NCBI RefSeq assembly: GCF_947172395.1
Contig: NC_069109.1
Location: forward strand, 1,830,897-1,894,896
DNA from: Bicyclus anynana
Taxonomy: Eukaryota; Arthropoda; Insecta; Lepidoptera; Nymphalidae
Length of the DNA stretch: 64,000 nt
Direction: 5' to 3'
The position numbers and the translations under genes were made by a program. How positions within the stretch are numbered: position 1 is the first letter of the stretch; each line of letters begins with the position of its first letter. This document shows positions 32,585-47,500 of the stretch, one piece after another. The notes beneath the pieces were generated by a model. It saw nothing but the letters and a program-made list of their open reading frames with translations, was not told the origin of the DNA and searched no databases.

Positions 32585-35500
32585 TGACAGACAGACAGAC
32601 AGACAAAAATTTTACTGATTGCATTTTTGGCATCAGTATCGATCACTAATCACCCCCTGATAGTTATTTTGGAAATATATTTCATGTACAGAATTGACCT
32701 CTCTACAGATTTATTATAAGTATAGATTAAGAATACATTTATAAAAACAATTGTTTTATTATAGGGTTCCGTCAAGTATTTAGCCTTCCAAAAGAGTCCG
32801 TCACCAAAGAAGTTTAAAAACCACTGTTTTTTTTTAACTTGAAGTTTTTTAACTGTAAACTTTCGTCGGTGTCAATGATTTATTAGGTACTAGCGGACGC
32901 CCGCGACTTCGTCCGCGTGAAAGTCGTTGTAAACTTTCAAGTACCCCTATCCTACCCTACCCTAACCTACCTCTACCCTACCCCTACCCTACCCTATCCC
33001 AACCCTACTACTACCCTACCCCCACCCTACCCTACCCCTGCCCTAGCCCTACCCTACACTACCCATATCCTACCCCTACCCTACCCTACCCTACCCCTAC
33101 CCTACTCATTAAGGCTGCACTTCTTTATTTATTCCTCCCACCGCGAGTCGCGTCGAGCGCGGCAACCGTTACACAAAAATAATCCTTAAAGTCCTTAAAG
33201 CATGAATTCACGTGCAATGGCTTAGCGTATTTCATGTATAACTTTGGTGTTTCTTTACCGATTTGTATGATTCTTTTTTTATTAAATAGGTAATAATGTT
33301 ATTTTTTTTAATTAGGGATGAGTGATGAGTGTTATAAACATAAGAGTCGACAAATATAATTAGAAAGCTCCGAACTGCTAAGCTATCGGGAGTTATATGT
33401 GTTATTGTGAGTCAACCATAAAAGATAGACATATATATGTTATTGTGTTTTATAGATAATTTTAAGGAGAATATTTCCGTCATACATGATTTCTATGTAG
33501 CTTTAACCATTAAGGCTGTACACGCGACGGAAGCTTAAAAAATTGAGTAACTTCTCCCGTTTTCTCAACATTTCTCTTCACTGCTCTGCTCCTATTGATT
33601 TTAGCGTAATGAAAAGTATACTATAACCTGCCCAGGAGTATGTTGAATAATTGTACCAAGTTTCATTAAAATCCGTCCAGTAGTTTTTGTTTCTATAAAG
33701 AACATACAGACAGACAGACAGACAGACAAAAATTTTACTGATTGCATTTTTGGCATCAGTATCGATCACTAATCACCCCCTGATAGTTATTTTGGAAATA
33801 TATTTCATGTACAGAATTGACCTCTCTACAGATTTATTATAAGTATAGATATGTGAGCTCACCCGTCGCCGGAACATGGCGGTGAACTGCTCGGAGATGC
33901 GTTTGAAGATCTCCTGTATGGCGGTGGTGTTGCCGATGAAGGTGGCCGACATCTTCAGTCCGCGCGGCGGCACGTCGCACACCGACACCTTCAGGTTGTT
34001 GGGGATCCATTCCACGAAGTAACTGCAAGCATAGCATACTTATCTATCTCAGACCAATTATAGAAGGACCTGTATCGCACTTATAATCACGAACAAAATT
34101 GTCTGTCATTTTCTGAGGAAAACGAGCTTGGATTTTTTATATATTTTATATTATACAGAAGTTTTTGCCCGTTTTTTACACAATTAAATTACACAAAAAG
34201 GTATTTTTACGGAGCTCTTTAAACGACGAACATGATTACAACTATTTAACATCGATTCTATAGACACAGCTTTTATAATCGCATTAGATCGTTGATCATA
34301 TACTTTGACAGAAAAGTAACGTCTAGCGAGGCAGGTCCTGTACAATAATTGGTCCGAGTTATCTATACTAACATAGGCGTATATAGCGGGTGGACCCATC
34401 ACCGAGGGCTGTTGGTTTAATCCCCGCCCCGTTGGTCTATTGTCTTTCCCGAATAATTGAAGGGAATATTGGTCATATTTAAAAAGATATGGCAAATATT
34501 CTTCGTTTTTAAAAAAAAAACCTCCTTGTTGTATGAAAATGATATTGCAATTTTTGTTATCCCATACAAATAAAGTTCAAATTTTAATAAAACTTGTAGG
34601 CGAATAAAACATCGACGAGTATAAAATAGCGGAATTACACCCCAGGTGAGATCAAGGTACCGCTAACGCTTACGCTTCGATAACTAAAAATCGGAAAAAA
34701 CCCAAGAAAGAAGAAGAACTAGAAAAATGTATAGGAATGACATTTGCTGTAAGCGACGCAATTGTATATTTTATTAACCGACTTCCAAAAAGGAGGAGGT
34801 TCTACGTTCGGCTGTATGTATGTATGTTTTTTTTTTACTGATCAATTTGAAGGCGGTGCCAATCCAGTGTCATGTTTTAGTTAAAGCCGTTTCTGAAAGA
34901 ACCACAGAAATTTTGTAATTTAAACGGCTCAAATTAAAACATCACTGGCTTGGCACCGCCTTCAAACTGATCAGAAGGTAGCACATAGGTAAGATGTTAT
35001 TTTTTGCTTTTTAGTTTAGGTTAATTTTTGAGTTGGAAGTCGGTTGAATTTTTTTTATTGAAATTTTTTTTGTAGATGTTTAAAAAAATAAACAGGCCGG
35101 GCAAACAACGGAACGTATAACGTTTAAGGCCAACTGTCAGTTTTTGATAGACAGATATTTGAATACACCCAGTTCGTTAAGAATTATCCAACTGTCTACA
35201 TCCCTTGCAATATACGTCCCGAAGAGCTCATTTTCGCCGAATATTTCTGTGTTTTTGTTTCGTCCATCGACAGGTCACGTGATCAAGATCTGTCATACAT
35301 CTATACTTATAATAAATCTGTAGAGAGGTCAATTCTGTACATGAAATATATTTCCAAAATAACTATCAGGGGGTGATTAGTGATCGATACTGACGCCAAA
35401 AATGCAATCAATAAAATTTTTGTCTGTCTGTCTGTCTGTATGTTCTTTATAGAAACAAAAAGTATTGGACGAATTTTAACGAAACTTGGTACAATTATTC

Positions 35501-38500
35501 TTCATACTCCTGGGCAGGTTATAGTATACTTTTCATCACGCTACGATCAATAGGAGCAGAGCAGTGAAGGGAAATGTTGGGAAAACGGGAGAAGTTACTC
35601 CATTTTTTAAGCTTCCGTCGCGTGTACAGCCTTAATGGTTAAGACTACATAGAAATCATGTATGACGGAAATGTTCTCCTTAAAATTATATAAAAAAAAC
35701 ACAACGGCATATATATGTCTATCTTTTATGGTTGACTCACAATAACACGTGTAACTCCCGATAGCTTAGCAGTTCGAAACTTTCTAATTATATTTGTCTA
35801 CTCTTATGTTTAAAGGGGGTTTCTAGGGTAGGGGTAGGGTAGGGGTAAGGTAGTGGTAGGGTAGGGATAGGGTAGGGGTAGGGTAGAGGTAGGATATAGG
35901 TAGTTGAAAGTTTACATCGACTTCCACGCGGACGAAGTCGCGGGCGTCCGCTAGTGTGTAATATGATGGTAAAGTAACCTAATGTCTTAAAGAATAATAA
36001 TTGTGTAAAGGCTGTTTACCTGAAACTTTTCTGTATCTTTTGATTGTACTATATTAGTTGTTCAGATGTTAACATTAAATATTGTATGGAGTGTTATGGT
36101 GAATGAAAGATGATGATTTTGTATTGAATGATGAAACATAATGAAAGAGACATGTCTGAGGACAGACATGATCAGGATGGCCGATTGTAGGATTGAACGG
36201 AACGTAGCATCGAGAGAGCGAGCAAGTGTGTGTGTGTGAGAGGGATGCAAGAGAGTTTGGAAGATGGCGGATTACAAGCGAACGACGACAGAGTGCTGTG
36301 CATAAGTAAAATTAAGTAATTAAAGTGTTTAAGACGAAGATATATTCCGTATTTCTTTTAACCAATATCCCACATACATTTTTTCTAGTTTTCAAAGCGT
36401 TTGCGTTCCTAGAAAGAGAATCGACGTTATTTGGCTACAGGGGCGGGTTTTAAAGGATGTAGAAGGAGAATCAGACCTGGAGTTCTTGTTCTGTATAGCC
36501 AGCACCTGGTCGTCCACCTCCCGCATGGACATCCTGCCGCGGAACATGGTGGCCACGGTGAGGTAGCGGCCGTGCCGCGGGTCGCACGCAGACATCATGT
36601 TGCCCGGGTTGAACATCTGCAGACAATACAAGAGTCAAGTAAACGCCGTGATGGTTGAACATCTGCAGACATTACAAGAGTCAAGTGAACGCCGTGATAA
36701 CCCTTTGCCTGCGATTCTGGAAAGCGTAGGTTCGAATCCGGTTCGGTGTTGCTCCAACTTTTCAGTTATGTGCATTTTTATTTTTTTATTCTTTACAAGT
36801 GAGCCCTAGACTACAATCTCACCTGACGGTAAGTCATGATGCAATCTAAGATGGAAGCGGGCTAACTTGTTAGGAGGAGGATGAAAGTCCACACTCCTTT
36901 CGGTTTCTACACGGCATCGTACCGGAACGCTAAATCGTTTGGCGGTACGTCTTTGCCGGTAGTGCCTAGCCACGGTCAAAGCCTCCCACCAGCCAAAAAT
37001 TAAATATCACGTGTCTCTAACGTTTCAGGAAAAACATCGTGAAGAAACCTGCATACCAGAGAATTTTCTCAAATCTCTACGTGTGTGAAGTCTGCCAATC
37101 GGCATTGGGCCAGCGTGGTGGACCATTAGCCTAAGCCCTTGAATTCTGAGCGGAGATTCGTGCTCAACAGTGAGCTAAATATCGTCGGTCTAAAAGTAAG
37201 TGCAAACTGACGAACTTTACATGAGAGACAAGAAGCATCTTTTAGGTATCACTAAAAGTCGTTTTATGCGACCTAAAACTTTTTTAATCTACCTACTACA
37301 AGATATTTACGGGCTACCACCGGAAAAGCTTTTTGAAGCTTTCTGCATCAAAATCAATTTTTACCAAAAATTATTAGTTACGAGGTATCACATCTAGATC
37401 GACGATATGGGAAGTTATGATGATGGTGAGTGAAATAAAACTTCACGCACGATTGACTTGGGGAGTAAGGCGGCGTTACTGAATGTGTACTCGAAATAGG
37501 CTTTTAAGAAGCGTGCTGCCATCTGCCGGCACAGTGAAACAGCATGTGTTGTTTTAAACTACCGGTAGATGGCGTTCTTACAGAACTTTGAAACAAACCT
37601 TTTTTGCACACTTCAAGAACCTGTTGCGATGCAGTTATGCGTGAAGCTCATAGATGGCGTTTTATTTTTTTTATTTATGAAAGAAATTTTGCTTATAGCA
37701 ACACCATCGGAACAAAACAAAAAAAAACATTGTACAGAACAAAAAGTGTTACAGTTTTTATTATGGTACAAAATTAGCCATCCTCACTAACTTGACGTTT
37801 TATATAAGGATGGCGAGTTCACTATTAGGATGTTTATTACATTATAAAAAAATCAGGTACTTTATTTTATAATTATAATACCTAATTATATTTATCCTAG
37901 CAAAGTGCATAACTCGAGATGCACCCTTTGCAAATTTTGATAATTTTCTTCATTCATTAAACTGTTGCGATGCAGTTACGCCTGACGCTCATAGATGGCG
38001 CTGTATTCTTTATTTATTTTTGACACGCGTTTTTATTGGTTCAACTAACCTGACTCATCAGCTCGGAGACGTTCTGCGGCCTGTAGTTGAAGGAGTTCCT
38101 GGCGGTGAGCGGCGCGAAGCCCGGCATGAAGAAGTGCAGGCGCGGGAAAGGGACCATGTTGACTGCGAGTTTGCGCAGGTCCGCGTTCAGTTGTCCCGGG
38201 AAACGCAGACACGTCGTCACTCCAGACATCGTCATCTGCGGGGAAAATCGAGGATTTCAATTCATCCCCCGGGTTCGAGAGAAGAAGTAAAGAACTCTTA
38301 GTTAACAGTCAAAGGGCCCTTTAACCCTACACACAACGTTCACAAGTGCGTGACTTCACTCAAGGTCATTCTCTGCAATTCTAGTCTTATTTTGGCTACA
38401 GTTTGATTTGTTAATTAGGTTGTCCTGACAAATGTTGTGAATCATAACCTTCGTTCGACATCGGTTTTCTAATTTTTGTAACCCACTTCTGGACTATGCT

Positions 38501-41500
38501 AAAATATTATTTAAAAAATCGATTTTTCAGCGAGAACAAACAAAACATCGTAATTAAAGTAATCGAATATTCTGTGTGATTATAGGAAATGTGATTGTTA
38601 GTCTGTGTAAAAATTACACATGTGTGTATCGTCAATCAATTTATAGTTCTAGCTGACGCCGCGCGGTTTACCCGCGTGTTTCCCGTTCCCGTAGGAATAC
38701 AGGGATAATATATAGCCTATAGACTTCCTCGATAAATGGGCTATCTAAGACTGAAATAATTTTTCAAATCGGACCAGTAGTTCCAAAGATTAGCGCGTTC
38801 AATCAATCAAACAAACAAAAAAACTCTTCAGCTTTATAATATTAGTATAGATGTAGTGTAAGGAGCAAAATAATATTAATTGGTGTTAAATATTTTCGAT
38901 GTGTGAGTTTACAAAAGCGATAAACAATTTTGTCCGTGAATTTGGGTGCAATGCAACTCCATAGTTAATTACTCTATGCTCGCCCAGTCTTTCTTGATTA
39001 CGGAGTCTATGTAGTTAAGGTCTACGTATATACCTATATATTTTTTTTTGTTAAAAAGAATATTGTTTTGACGGCCTCCGTGGCGCAGTGGTATGCGCGG
39101 TGGATTTACAAAATCGGAGGTCCTGGGTTCGATCCCCGGCTGGGCAGATTGAGATTTTCTTAATTGGTCTAGGTCTGGCTGGTGGGAGGCTTCGGCCGTG
39201 GCTAGTTACCACCCTACCGGCAAAGACGTACCGCCAAGCGATTTAGCGTTCCGGTATGATGTCGTGTAGAAGCCGAAAGGAGTGTGGATTTTCATCCTCC
39301 TCCTAACAAGTTAGGCCGTCTCCATCTTAGACTGCATCATCACTTACCATCAGGTGAGATTGTAGTCAAGGGCTAACCTTTACAGAATAAAAGAAACTAA
39401 AGGGGGTGTGGATTTTCATCTTCTTCAGAACAAGTTAGCCCGCTTCCATCTTAGATTGCATCATGACTTACTATCAGGTGAGATTGTAGTCAAGGGCTAA
39501 CTTGTAAAGAATAAAAAAAAAATGCCATATCTTATTATTATAGCTATGCAGTTCGGCTCCTATGAGTGAGAATTGCTTGTCAACACCTTACCTTGGAAAA
39601 TGCTCCCGAGCATCCTGTATAGTTTTTTTTAGACCAATTATTGTATAGGACCTGCCTCGCTAGACGTTACTTTTCTGTCAAAGTATATGATCAACGATCT
39701 AATGCGATTATAAAAACTGTCTCTATAGTATCGATGTTCAATAGTTGTAATCGTGTTCGTCGGTTAAAGAGCTCCGTAAAAATACCTTTTTGTGTAATTG
39801 AATTGTGTAAAAAACGGGCAAAAACTTCTAGTTCAGTATCAGATAAATACCAAATCTAAGCTCGTTTTCCTCAGAAAATGACAGACAATTTTGTTCGTGA
39901 CTATGAGTGCGATACAGGTCCTTCTATAATTGGTCTGAGCTGATAACAACCTCACCTGATGGTAGCGATGATGCAATCTAAGATGGAAGCGGGCTAACTT
40001 GTTAGGAGGATGAAAATCCACACCCCTTTCGGTTTCTACACGACATCGTACTGGAACGCTAAATCACTTGGCGGTACGTCTTGGTCGGTAGGTTGGTAAC
40101 TAGCCACGACCGTGCCACCAGCCAGATCTGGACCAATTAAGAAAACCTCAATCGACCCATCGACCTCCGTCTTGTAAATCCACCGCGCATACCACTGCGC
40201 CAGAGAGGTCGTCATATAGTAGACATTGTTAAGAGCGCGCAGCGCGTCGGTACGATATGGATAAAATTCGAAGCGCAAACGAGACGCCGAATTATGACTT
40301 TCACGTGAGTTAAAAGCACGGAGCGATTGACGCGCGACGCATATGACGTGAGCGCCAAAACCATTTTTACCTAATTGCAAGTAAATTAAACAACATAACG
40401 AAAAACAAAATGGCCATGTTCAAGATATATACCTAATTTTCTGTACAAAACAAAAATTTAAGAAAATAAGTTTGCCTTTCCCGAGATCGAAAGCAAAATG
40501 TGAGCAAAAATTGTATTTTTCAAAAAAATAAACTATCGAAAAATGTTTTACAAATTGTGTATTTTGTATAGTCATAACGAAGCTAACACTTTGAAATATC
40601 ATTTACCCAAATATCAGGCTCCTAACTTTTCCAGAATCTGAGATCCAGGACCATTTGTAACCACCAAATTACATATTGCACACTCTTAAGGCTCACGCAC
40701 CGATATCAAATGGTTAAGGTCCCCGTAGCTGGGGCTGGCGAGACGCAGGGTTCGGAAGCAGATGTTGTAGAGCGCCTCGTTGTCGATGCAGAACGACATG
40801 TCTGTGTTCTCCACCAGCTGGTGCACGGATAGCGTGGCGTTGTACGGCTCCAGAACCACTTCGCTCACCTGCAACATAGAAGAGACACTAATCACTAGCT
40901 GACACCGCGCTGTTTCACCCGCGTGGTTCTCGTTCCCGTAGGAATACGGAGATAATATATAGCCTATCGCCTTTCTCGATAAATGGGCTATCTAACACTG
41001 AAAGAATTTTTCAAATCGGACCAGTAGTTCCTGAGATTAGCGCGTTCAATCAAACAAACAAACTCTTCAGCTTTATTAGCCACTAGCTGGCGCCGCGCGG
41101 TTTGACCCGCGTGGTTCTCGTTCCTGTAGAAATACGGAGATAATATATAGCCTATCACCTTTCTCGATAAATGGGTTATCTAACACTGAAAGAATTTTTC
41201 AAATCGGACCAGTAGTTCCTGAGATTAGCGCGTTCAATCAAACAAACAAACTCTTCAGCTTTGTATATTAGTATAGATGTTATCGCCGCGTGGTGGACTA
41301 TTGGCCTCGTCGTTATCAACCCATATACGGCTCACAGCTGAGCTGGAGGATCCGCTCAGAATGAGAGGAGTTAGGCCAATAGTCCACCACGCTGGCCCAA
41401 TGCGGATTGGCAGACTTCACACACGCAGAGAATTAAGATAATTTACTTACCTTTACATAAGAGGAAGGCCAAAGATGGTTGGATTGTGTGAAAGAGGACA

Positions 41501-44500
41501 TGTGTGTAAAAGGAGTGGATGATGAGTTGACGAGTAATAGAGACGAATGGAAAAGATTGACATATTTTTTCGACCCCACTTAAGTGGGATAAGGGTAAGG
41601 AGATGATGATGACTTACCTTAACACACTTTAGATATTTTAGAGAAGATATTTAATTTCTTAAAATTCACATAACTTTGTATTCGGACCTATGCTTTCATA
41701 ACCCTCAAACCTTGAAAGATATAAGGGGAGATCCGTTAATAAATGCCCAAATAACCGAGAAGTTGAAAGGGCAATGGGAGGTGGTAGGTTGCCTATATTA
41801 TCTTCATACCGAGGGCTATATGAAAATCGATCCTAAATGAGTAAACTCAAAAAAAAAAATTATCGACTACAACTGTAGTGTTTGTGTATATATACACCGG
41901 TAGTGGGGCAAGGCAGGCAGTCTATCGCTGGCATCGAGAGGAGGCGGACGTGTGCCGCTGGCCATTATAGTGTATAACAGTGAGACGGTGACTTACTGCT
42001 AATACAGTAAGGACAAGGGACCTTACAACAACTATAACTAGATTGTCTGACCTTGGGCGACGGCACCACACTAAAGGTGTTCATGATCCGATCAGGGAAC
42101 TCCTCGCGGATCTTGCTCAGCAGCAGCGTGCCGAGACCTGAACCAGTTCCTCCGCCCAGGGAGTGGGTGAGCTGGAAACCTGCAATACAAGAGTCATGAA
42201 AATTAAATGAAAAACTGAAATTATCACGCTCCGGCTTCGCACGGGTGCAATGGTATTACTAATCACATTAGAAACCTCAAAAATAACAGTATTTCTCCTC
42301 TTCAACCAATCTATCTATTAAAAAAACCGCATCAAAATCCATTGCGTAGTTTTAAAGATTTAAGCATACATTGCATTATAGTAACTCTGGTTATTTAAAC
42401 ATAGCTTTAGACTCCAGCCTTTCTTGATGAATACTGTTTACCAACAAAGAAATTAGAAATGAAGGTAGAAAACGCAAGTCATTTCATAACTTATTTATTT
42501 TAAACTAGCGGACGCCCGCGACTTCGTCTGCGTGAAACCCTACTACTACGCCTACCCCTACCTTACTCGTACCATACCCCTACTCTACCCCTATCCTACT
42601 ACCCCTACTACCCCTATGGTAGGAATCATGCGACGGCGACGGAAGCTTAAAAAATGGAGTAACTTCTCCCGTTTTCCCAATATTTCCCTTCACTGCTCTG
42701 CTCCTATTGATCGTAGCGTGATGAAAAGTATACTATAACCTGCCCAGCAGGGCTAGCACGGGCAAGGGAGAAATTTATCCACGGGGAGAGGATAAAACGT
42801 TTATCCCCCACACTCGTTTTATCCACTCACCGCGCATGGGCACGTCGGTGGATATAATATCCCCGGTGGATAAACGGAGGGAAAGACTTGTCAACCCATT
42901 TGTATATATCTTATAAATTGGAATTAGGTATATTAATAGTCCGAAATAAACGTAAATTTGATAATATTTGGTTATTTTGTGCATATTATTTATCTGTTTT
43001 CTGTTGGCATTGTTTTGTTTGGTGATTGTTTTTTGCGGTGGTTTGTAGTAGGTATCTATAGTATCTATCATACTAGCGGACCCGGTCAAGCTTCGTTGTG
43101 ACATAAGTGCACTTGTTCTCTATTCCTACTCTACCCTTCTTTACCTCTACCCCAACCCTACCCCTGCCCTACCCCTACCCTACCCCTACCCTACCCCTAC
43201 CCTACCCCTGCCCTACCCTACCCCACCCCTATAGGGATAGAGAACAAGTGCACTTATGTCAAAACGAAGCTTGACCGGGTCCGCTAGTATGATAGATACT
43301 ATAGATACCTACTACAAACCACCGCAAAAAACAATCACCAAACAAAACAATGCCAACAGAAAACAGATAAATAATATGCACAAAAAAACCAAATATTATC
43401 AAATTTACGTTTATTTCGGACTATTAATATACCTAATGCCAATTTATAAGATATATACAAATGGGTTGACAAGTCTTTCCCTCCGTTTATCCACCGGGGA
43501 TATTATATCCACCGACGTGCCCATGCGCGGTGAGTGGATAAAACGAGTGTGGGGGATAAACGTTTTATCCTCTCCCCGTGGATAAATTTCTCCCTTGCCC
43601 GTGCTAGCCCTGCAGGAGTATGAAGAATAATTGTACCAAGTTTCGTTAAAATCCATCGAGTAGTTTTTGTTTCTATTAAGAACATACAGACAGACAGACA
43701 AAAATTTTACTGATTGCATTTTTGGCATCAGTATCGATCACTAATCGCCCCCTGATAGTTATTTTGGAAATATATTTCATGTACAGAATTGACCTCTCTA
43801 CAGATTTATTATAATACTTATTTAGTATGAATGAGAGAGGATTGATGGCTAAACAAAACAATAGTGGTGAAAGAGAATCTCCTTGGAATATTCCACGTCT
43901 AATATAAATCGGTTCAGTAGTAATTGATTCCTGTGACCCACGCGCTGTCATAATAACCCTCCAAATTGGCATAGTTAACATTAAAAATTTCTTAATCATA
44001 GGGGGTTACATACATACAACATTGCATGCATACATTGGTAGATATCTAGAATTTTAAGGAGCCATTCGTGAGATACACTATCAAAATAAGCTTATTAATC
44101 TAATATATAACATATAACATATATCTATACTTATAATAAATCTGTAGAGAAGTCAATTCTGTACATGAAATATATTTTCAAAATAACTATCAGGGGGTGA
44201 TTAGTGATCGATACTGATGCCAAAAATGCAATCAGTAAAATTTTTGTCTGTCTGTCTGTCTGTCTGTATGTTCTTTATAGAAACAAAAACTACTCGATGG
44301 ATTTTAACGAAACTTGGTACAATTATTCTTCATACTCCTGGGCAGGTTATAGTATACTTTTCATCACGCTACGATCAATAGGAGCAGAGCAGTGAAAGGA
44401 AATGTTGGGAAAACGGGAGAAGTTACTCAATTTTTCAAGCTTCCGTCGCGTGGTATGTTCGTTATAGAAACAAAAACTATTCGACAGATTTTAACGAAAC

Positions 44501-47500
44501 TTGGCACAATTATTTTTCATACTCCTAGGCAGGTTACAGTATACTTTTCATCACGCTACAATCAATTTTTTAAGCTTCCGTCGCCGTCGCATGGTCCCTA
44601 CCATAGGGGTAGTAGGATAGGGATAGGGCAGGGTAGGGGTAGGCGTAGTAGTAGGGTTTCACGCAGACGAAGTCGCGGGCGTCCGCTAGTAATATAATAA
44701 GGCTGTATTATAGTTATGCTATATAACTATAATACAGCCACTAACTACTAACTACGACTAAATGAAATTCAGATATTTAGCCACTTTTGTTCGTAAGTTT
44801 TTATTTTATTTTATTTTATTTTATTGAGGGCTTACAAACAAAATCATAGTACACAATCATATTATCATATTAGTAATATAAATAAAAATTATAACTATGA
44901 CACCAGCTTCGGAAACCACAGATTACAATACTATAAAGTAGACTACTACGTACCTAAATACTTTATATAAAATTATTACAAACAAATTTAAAAAAAATTT
45001 AATTGAAAAGTGAATAAAAAAAAAATTTAAGTTACCTTGTAAGCAGTCACATCCTTCTGCCTCTTTCCGTATGACGTCCAGTACTGATTCCACCAGCTCC
45101 GCGCCTTCGGTGTAGTGACCCTTTGCCCAGTTGTTGCCTGCAAACATTGACGTTAACTTATAAAAGCGTTAGATCATTGATCTTATACTTTGACAGAGAT
45201 TAACGTCTAGTGAGGTCCTTTTATAATTCGTCTGAGGCCACTGCGTCACGTGGCCGTCTTTAGGCTTTTATTTTTGTTTTCAAAATTCATTTATTTCAAG
45301 TAGGCTCAGTTTACAAACACTTTTGACACGTCAGTTGACTATTTGTAAAGATTCTACCACCAATTCGGAAGGCAGGTTCTGCTGAGAAGAAACCGGCAAA
45401 AAACTCAACTGTTGCTCTTTTTTTTTAAATATCATACAATATTATGATTAACAATTGATAACAACATTACAATTTCTTATAGTTTTACTTCCTGTGTGAA
45501 GGTGGAAGCTGATCCAACGGCCTCCAAGCACTTTTATCATTAAGGAATTCATCAATGGTGTAGCAACCTCGACTAAGTAAATGTTTTTAACACATTGCTT
45601 AAAGCTATGCATTGGCAGGTCCATGACACTCTTGGGGATCTTGTTATAGAAGAGTAAATCCAAAACCAGTTTTTTTCTATTCTTTACAAATGGCCCTTGA
45701 CTACAATCTCATGATGGTAAGTGATGATGTAATCTAAGATGGAAGCGGGCTAACTTGTTAGGAGGAAGATGAAAATCCACACCCCCTTTAGTTTCTTTTA
45801 TTCTGTACAAGTTAGCCCTTGACTACAATCTCACCTAATAGTAAGTGATGATGCAATCTAAGATGGAAGCGGGCTAACTTGTTAGGAGGAAGATGAAAAT
45901 CCACACGCATTTCAGTTTCTACACGACAAAGTACCGGAACAAATGGCATGGCGGTACTTTGCCGGTAGGGATCAAACCCAGGATTAGATAAGCCAGTCGT
46001 CTAGTAACTTCTCTGTCTACGTACCAGCTCCGCTCTGACCGAAGACAAAGTTGTCGGGTCTAAATAGTTGTCCATAGGGACCTGACCTCACTGAGTCCAT
46101 GGTACCCGGTTCCAAGTCCACCAGAACTGCTCTGGGCACGTATTTACCTGGAAAGAACAACTTATTTTATTTTTAATCTATAATCTATACTAATACTAGC
46201 GGATACCCGCGACTTCGTCCGCGTGGAATTTAGTTTTTCATAAATCCCTCGGAAGCCATGGATTTTCATAATTCATAATTCTTTATTTGAAAATTGTTAA
46301 ATACAGATCTTGATATAATAAATGTTGGCATACAATTTGCTACAAAATAGCATGCAAATTTTAAAAATAATCTTATAACTAAATTACATTGTCTATACAC
46401 TATAATGGGGATGATGACTAGGTTTGAATATATTGATTTTAATGATACATTCGGGTAAATAGGGTCATTGTTAACTAATTCATACATAAAAAGCAAAGAT
46501 TGTCTGGATATTTGCAAAATAAATGAGATTATAAAATTTCAAAAACTATTAAAAATATTTTATCGTAATTAGATGAAAATTTATACAGTTTTAGCTTCCT
46601 TACATTAAATGTGACATTTTTTAATATATGAACTATAAGCATAAACGCACAAATAACAAAGATATTAGTAATTTTGTTTGAACGCGCATACAAATCTAAC
46701 GATCATTACATTGCCTATGACGTCATTATTTCTAGCCATTTTGTATGGGGCGTTTTTCAGGGATCCGCGGCAGCGCCGCAAATCTGACTCTTTAAATCCC
46801 TGTAGCTCCGAAAGTAATGATCGCAGATACCCTGTTACTTTTACAAAATTGCTTTACTATTAGTATACTCTTAATTTATATACAATTTAAAAAACTGTCA
46901 TCATCCCTAATCTTAATGACTATGATGTTAAAATTATTAATTTATTATTATGTCCGTTACCTATACGTTAATTATTATTGTTTGTCAGTTAAATAGTCTT
47001 TGATAGTGTAATACCGTTTTTTTAACAATAGTTCTTTGATTTTAATTTTAAATAAAGCAACACTTAAATTTCTATCAGCTAATTTTGCTGGTAATTTGTT
47101 GTTAATTAGAGGTGCCATATAAAATTTCCGGGACTTTATTAATGGATACGTATGAGAAACATTATAAAATCCCAGCGTATGTCGCTATTTCGAGATCTAG
47201 ACCAGACATTTTCCTTTTGTCCAAACAAACTAAGCGAATAGTTCTTGTAGAGCTTACTGTGCCGTGGGAGACTAACATTCCGAAGGACCACAGTATAAAA
47301 GTGAATAAATATTATGATCTAACAAATGAACTAACTAAAAATGGCTATGTAGTTAGTCTGTACGCCGTAGAAGTAGGTGCGAGAGGATTACCAGCAAATG
47401 CAGCTCACTTTCTCGATAGACCACCGTGGGGTCAATGCCGTGCTCAGCTAATACGACCCCCCAAAAGTTATTTATTATAAGCACTTACCCCCTGTATCTC

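Noticed and set aside
36431..36658. Plus-strand frames at 36431, 38020, 60613 and 61505
   Set aside because: Antisense shadows of the tubulin and protease exons.
42775..43585. Two conserved 109-codon proteins on opposite strands
   Set aside because: Identical only because they lie in the two arms of the palindrome; low-complexity composition and no domain.
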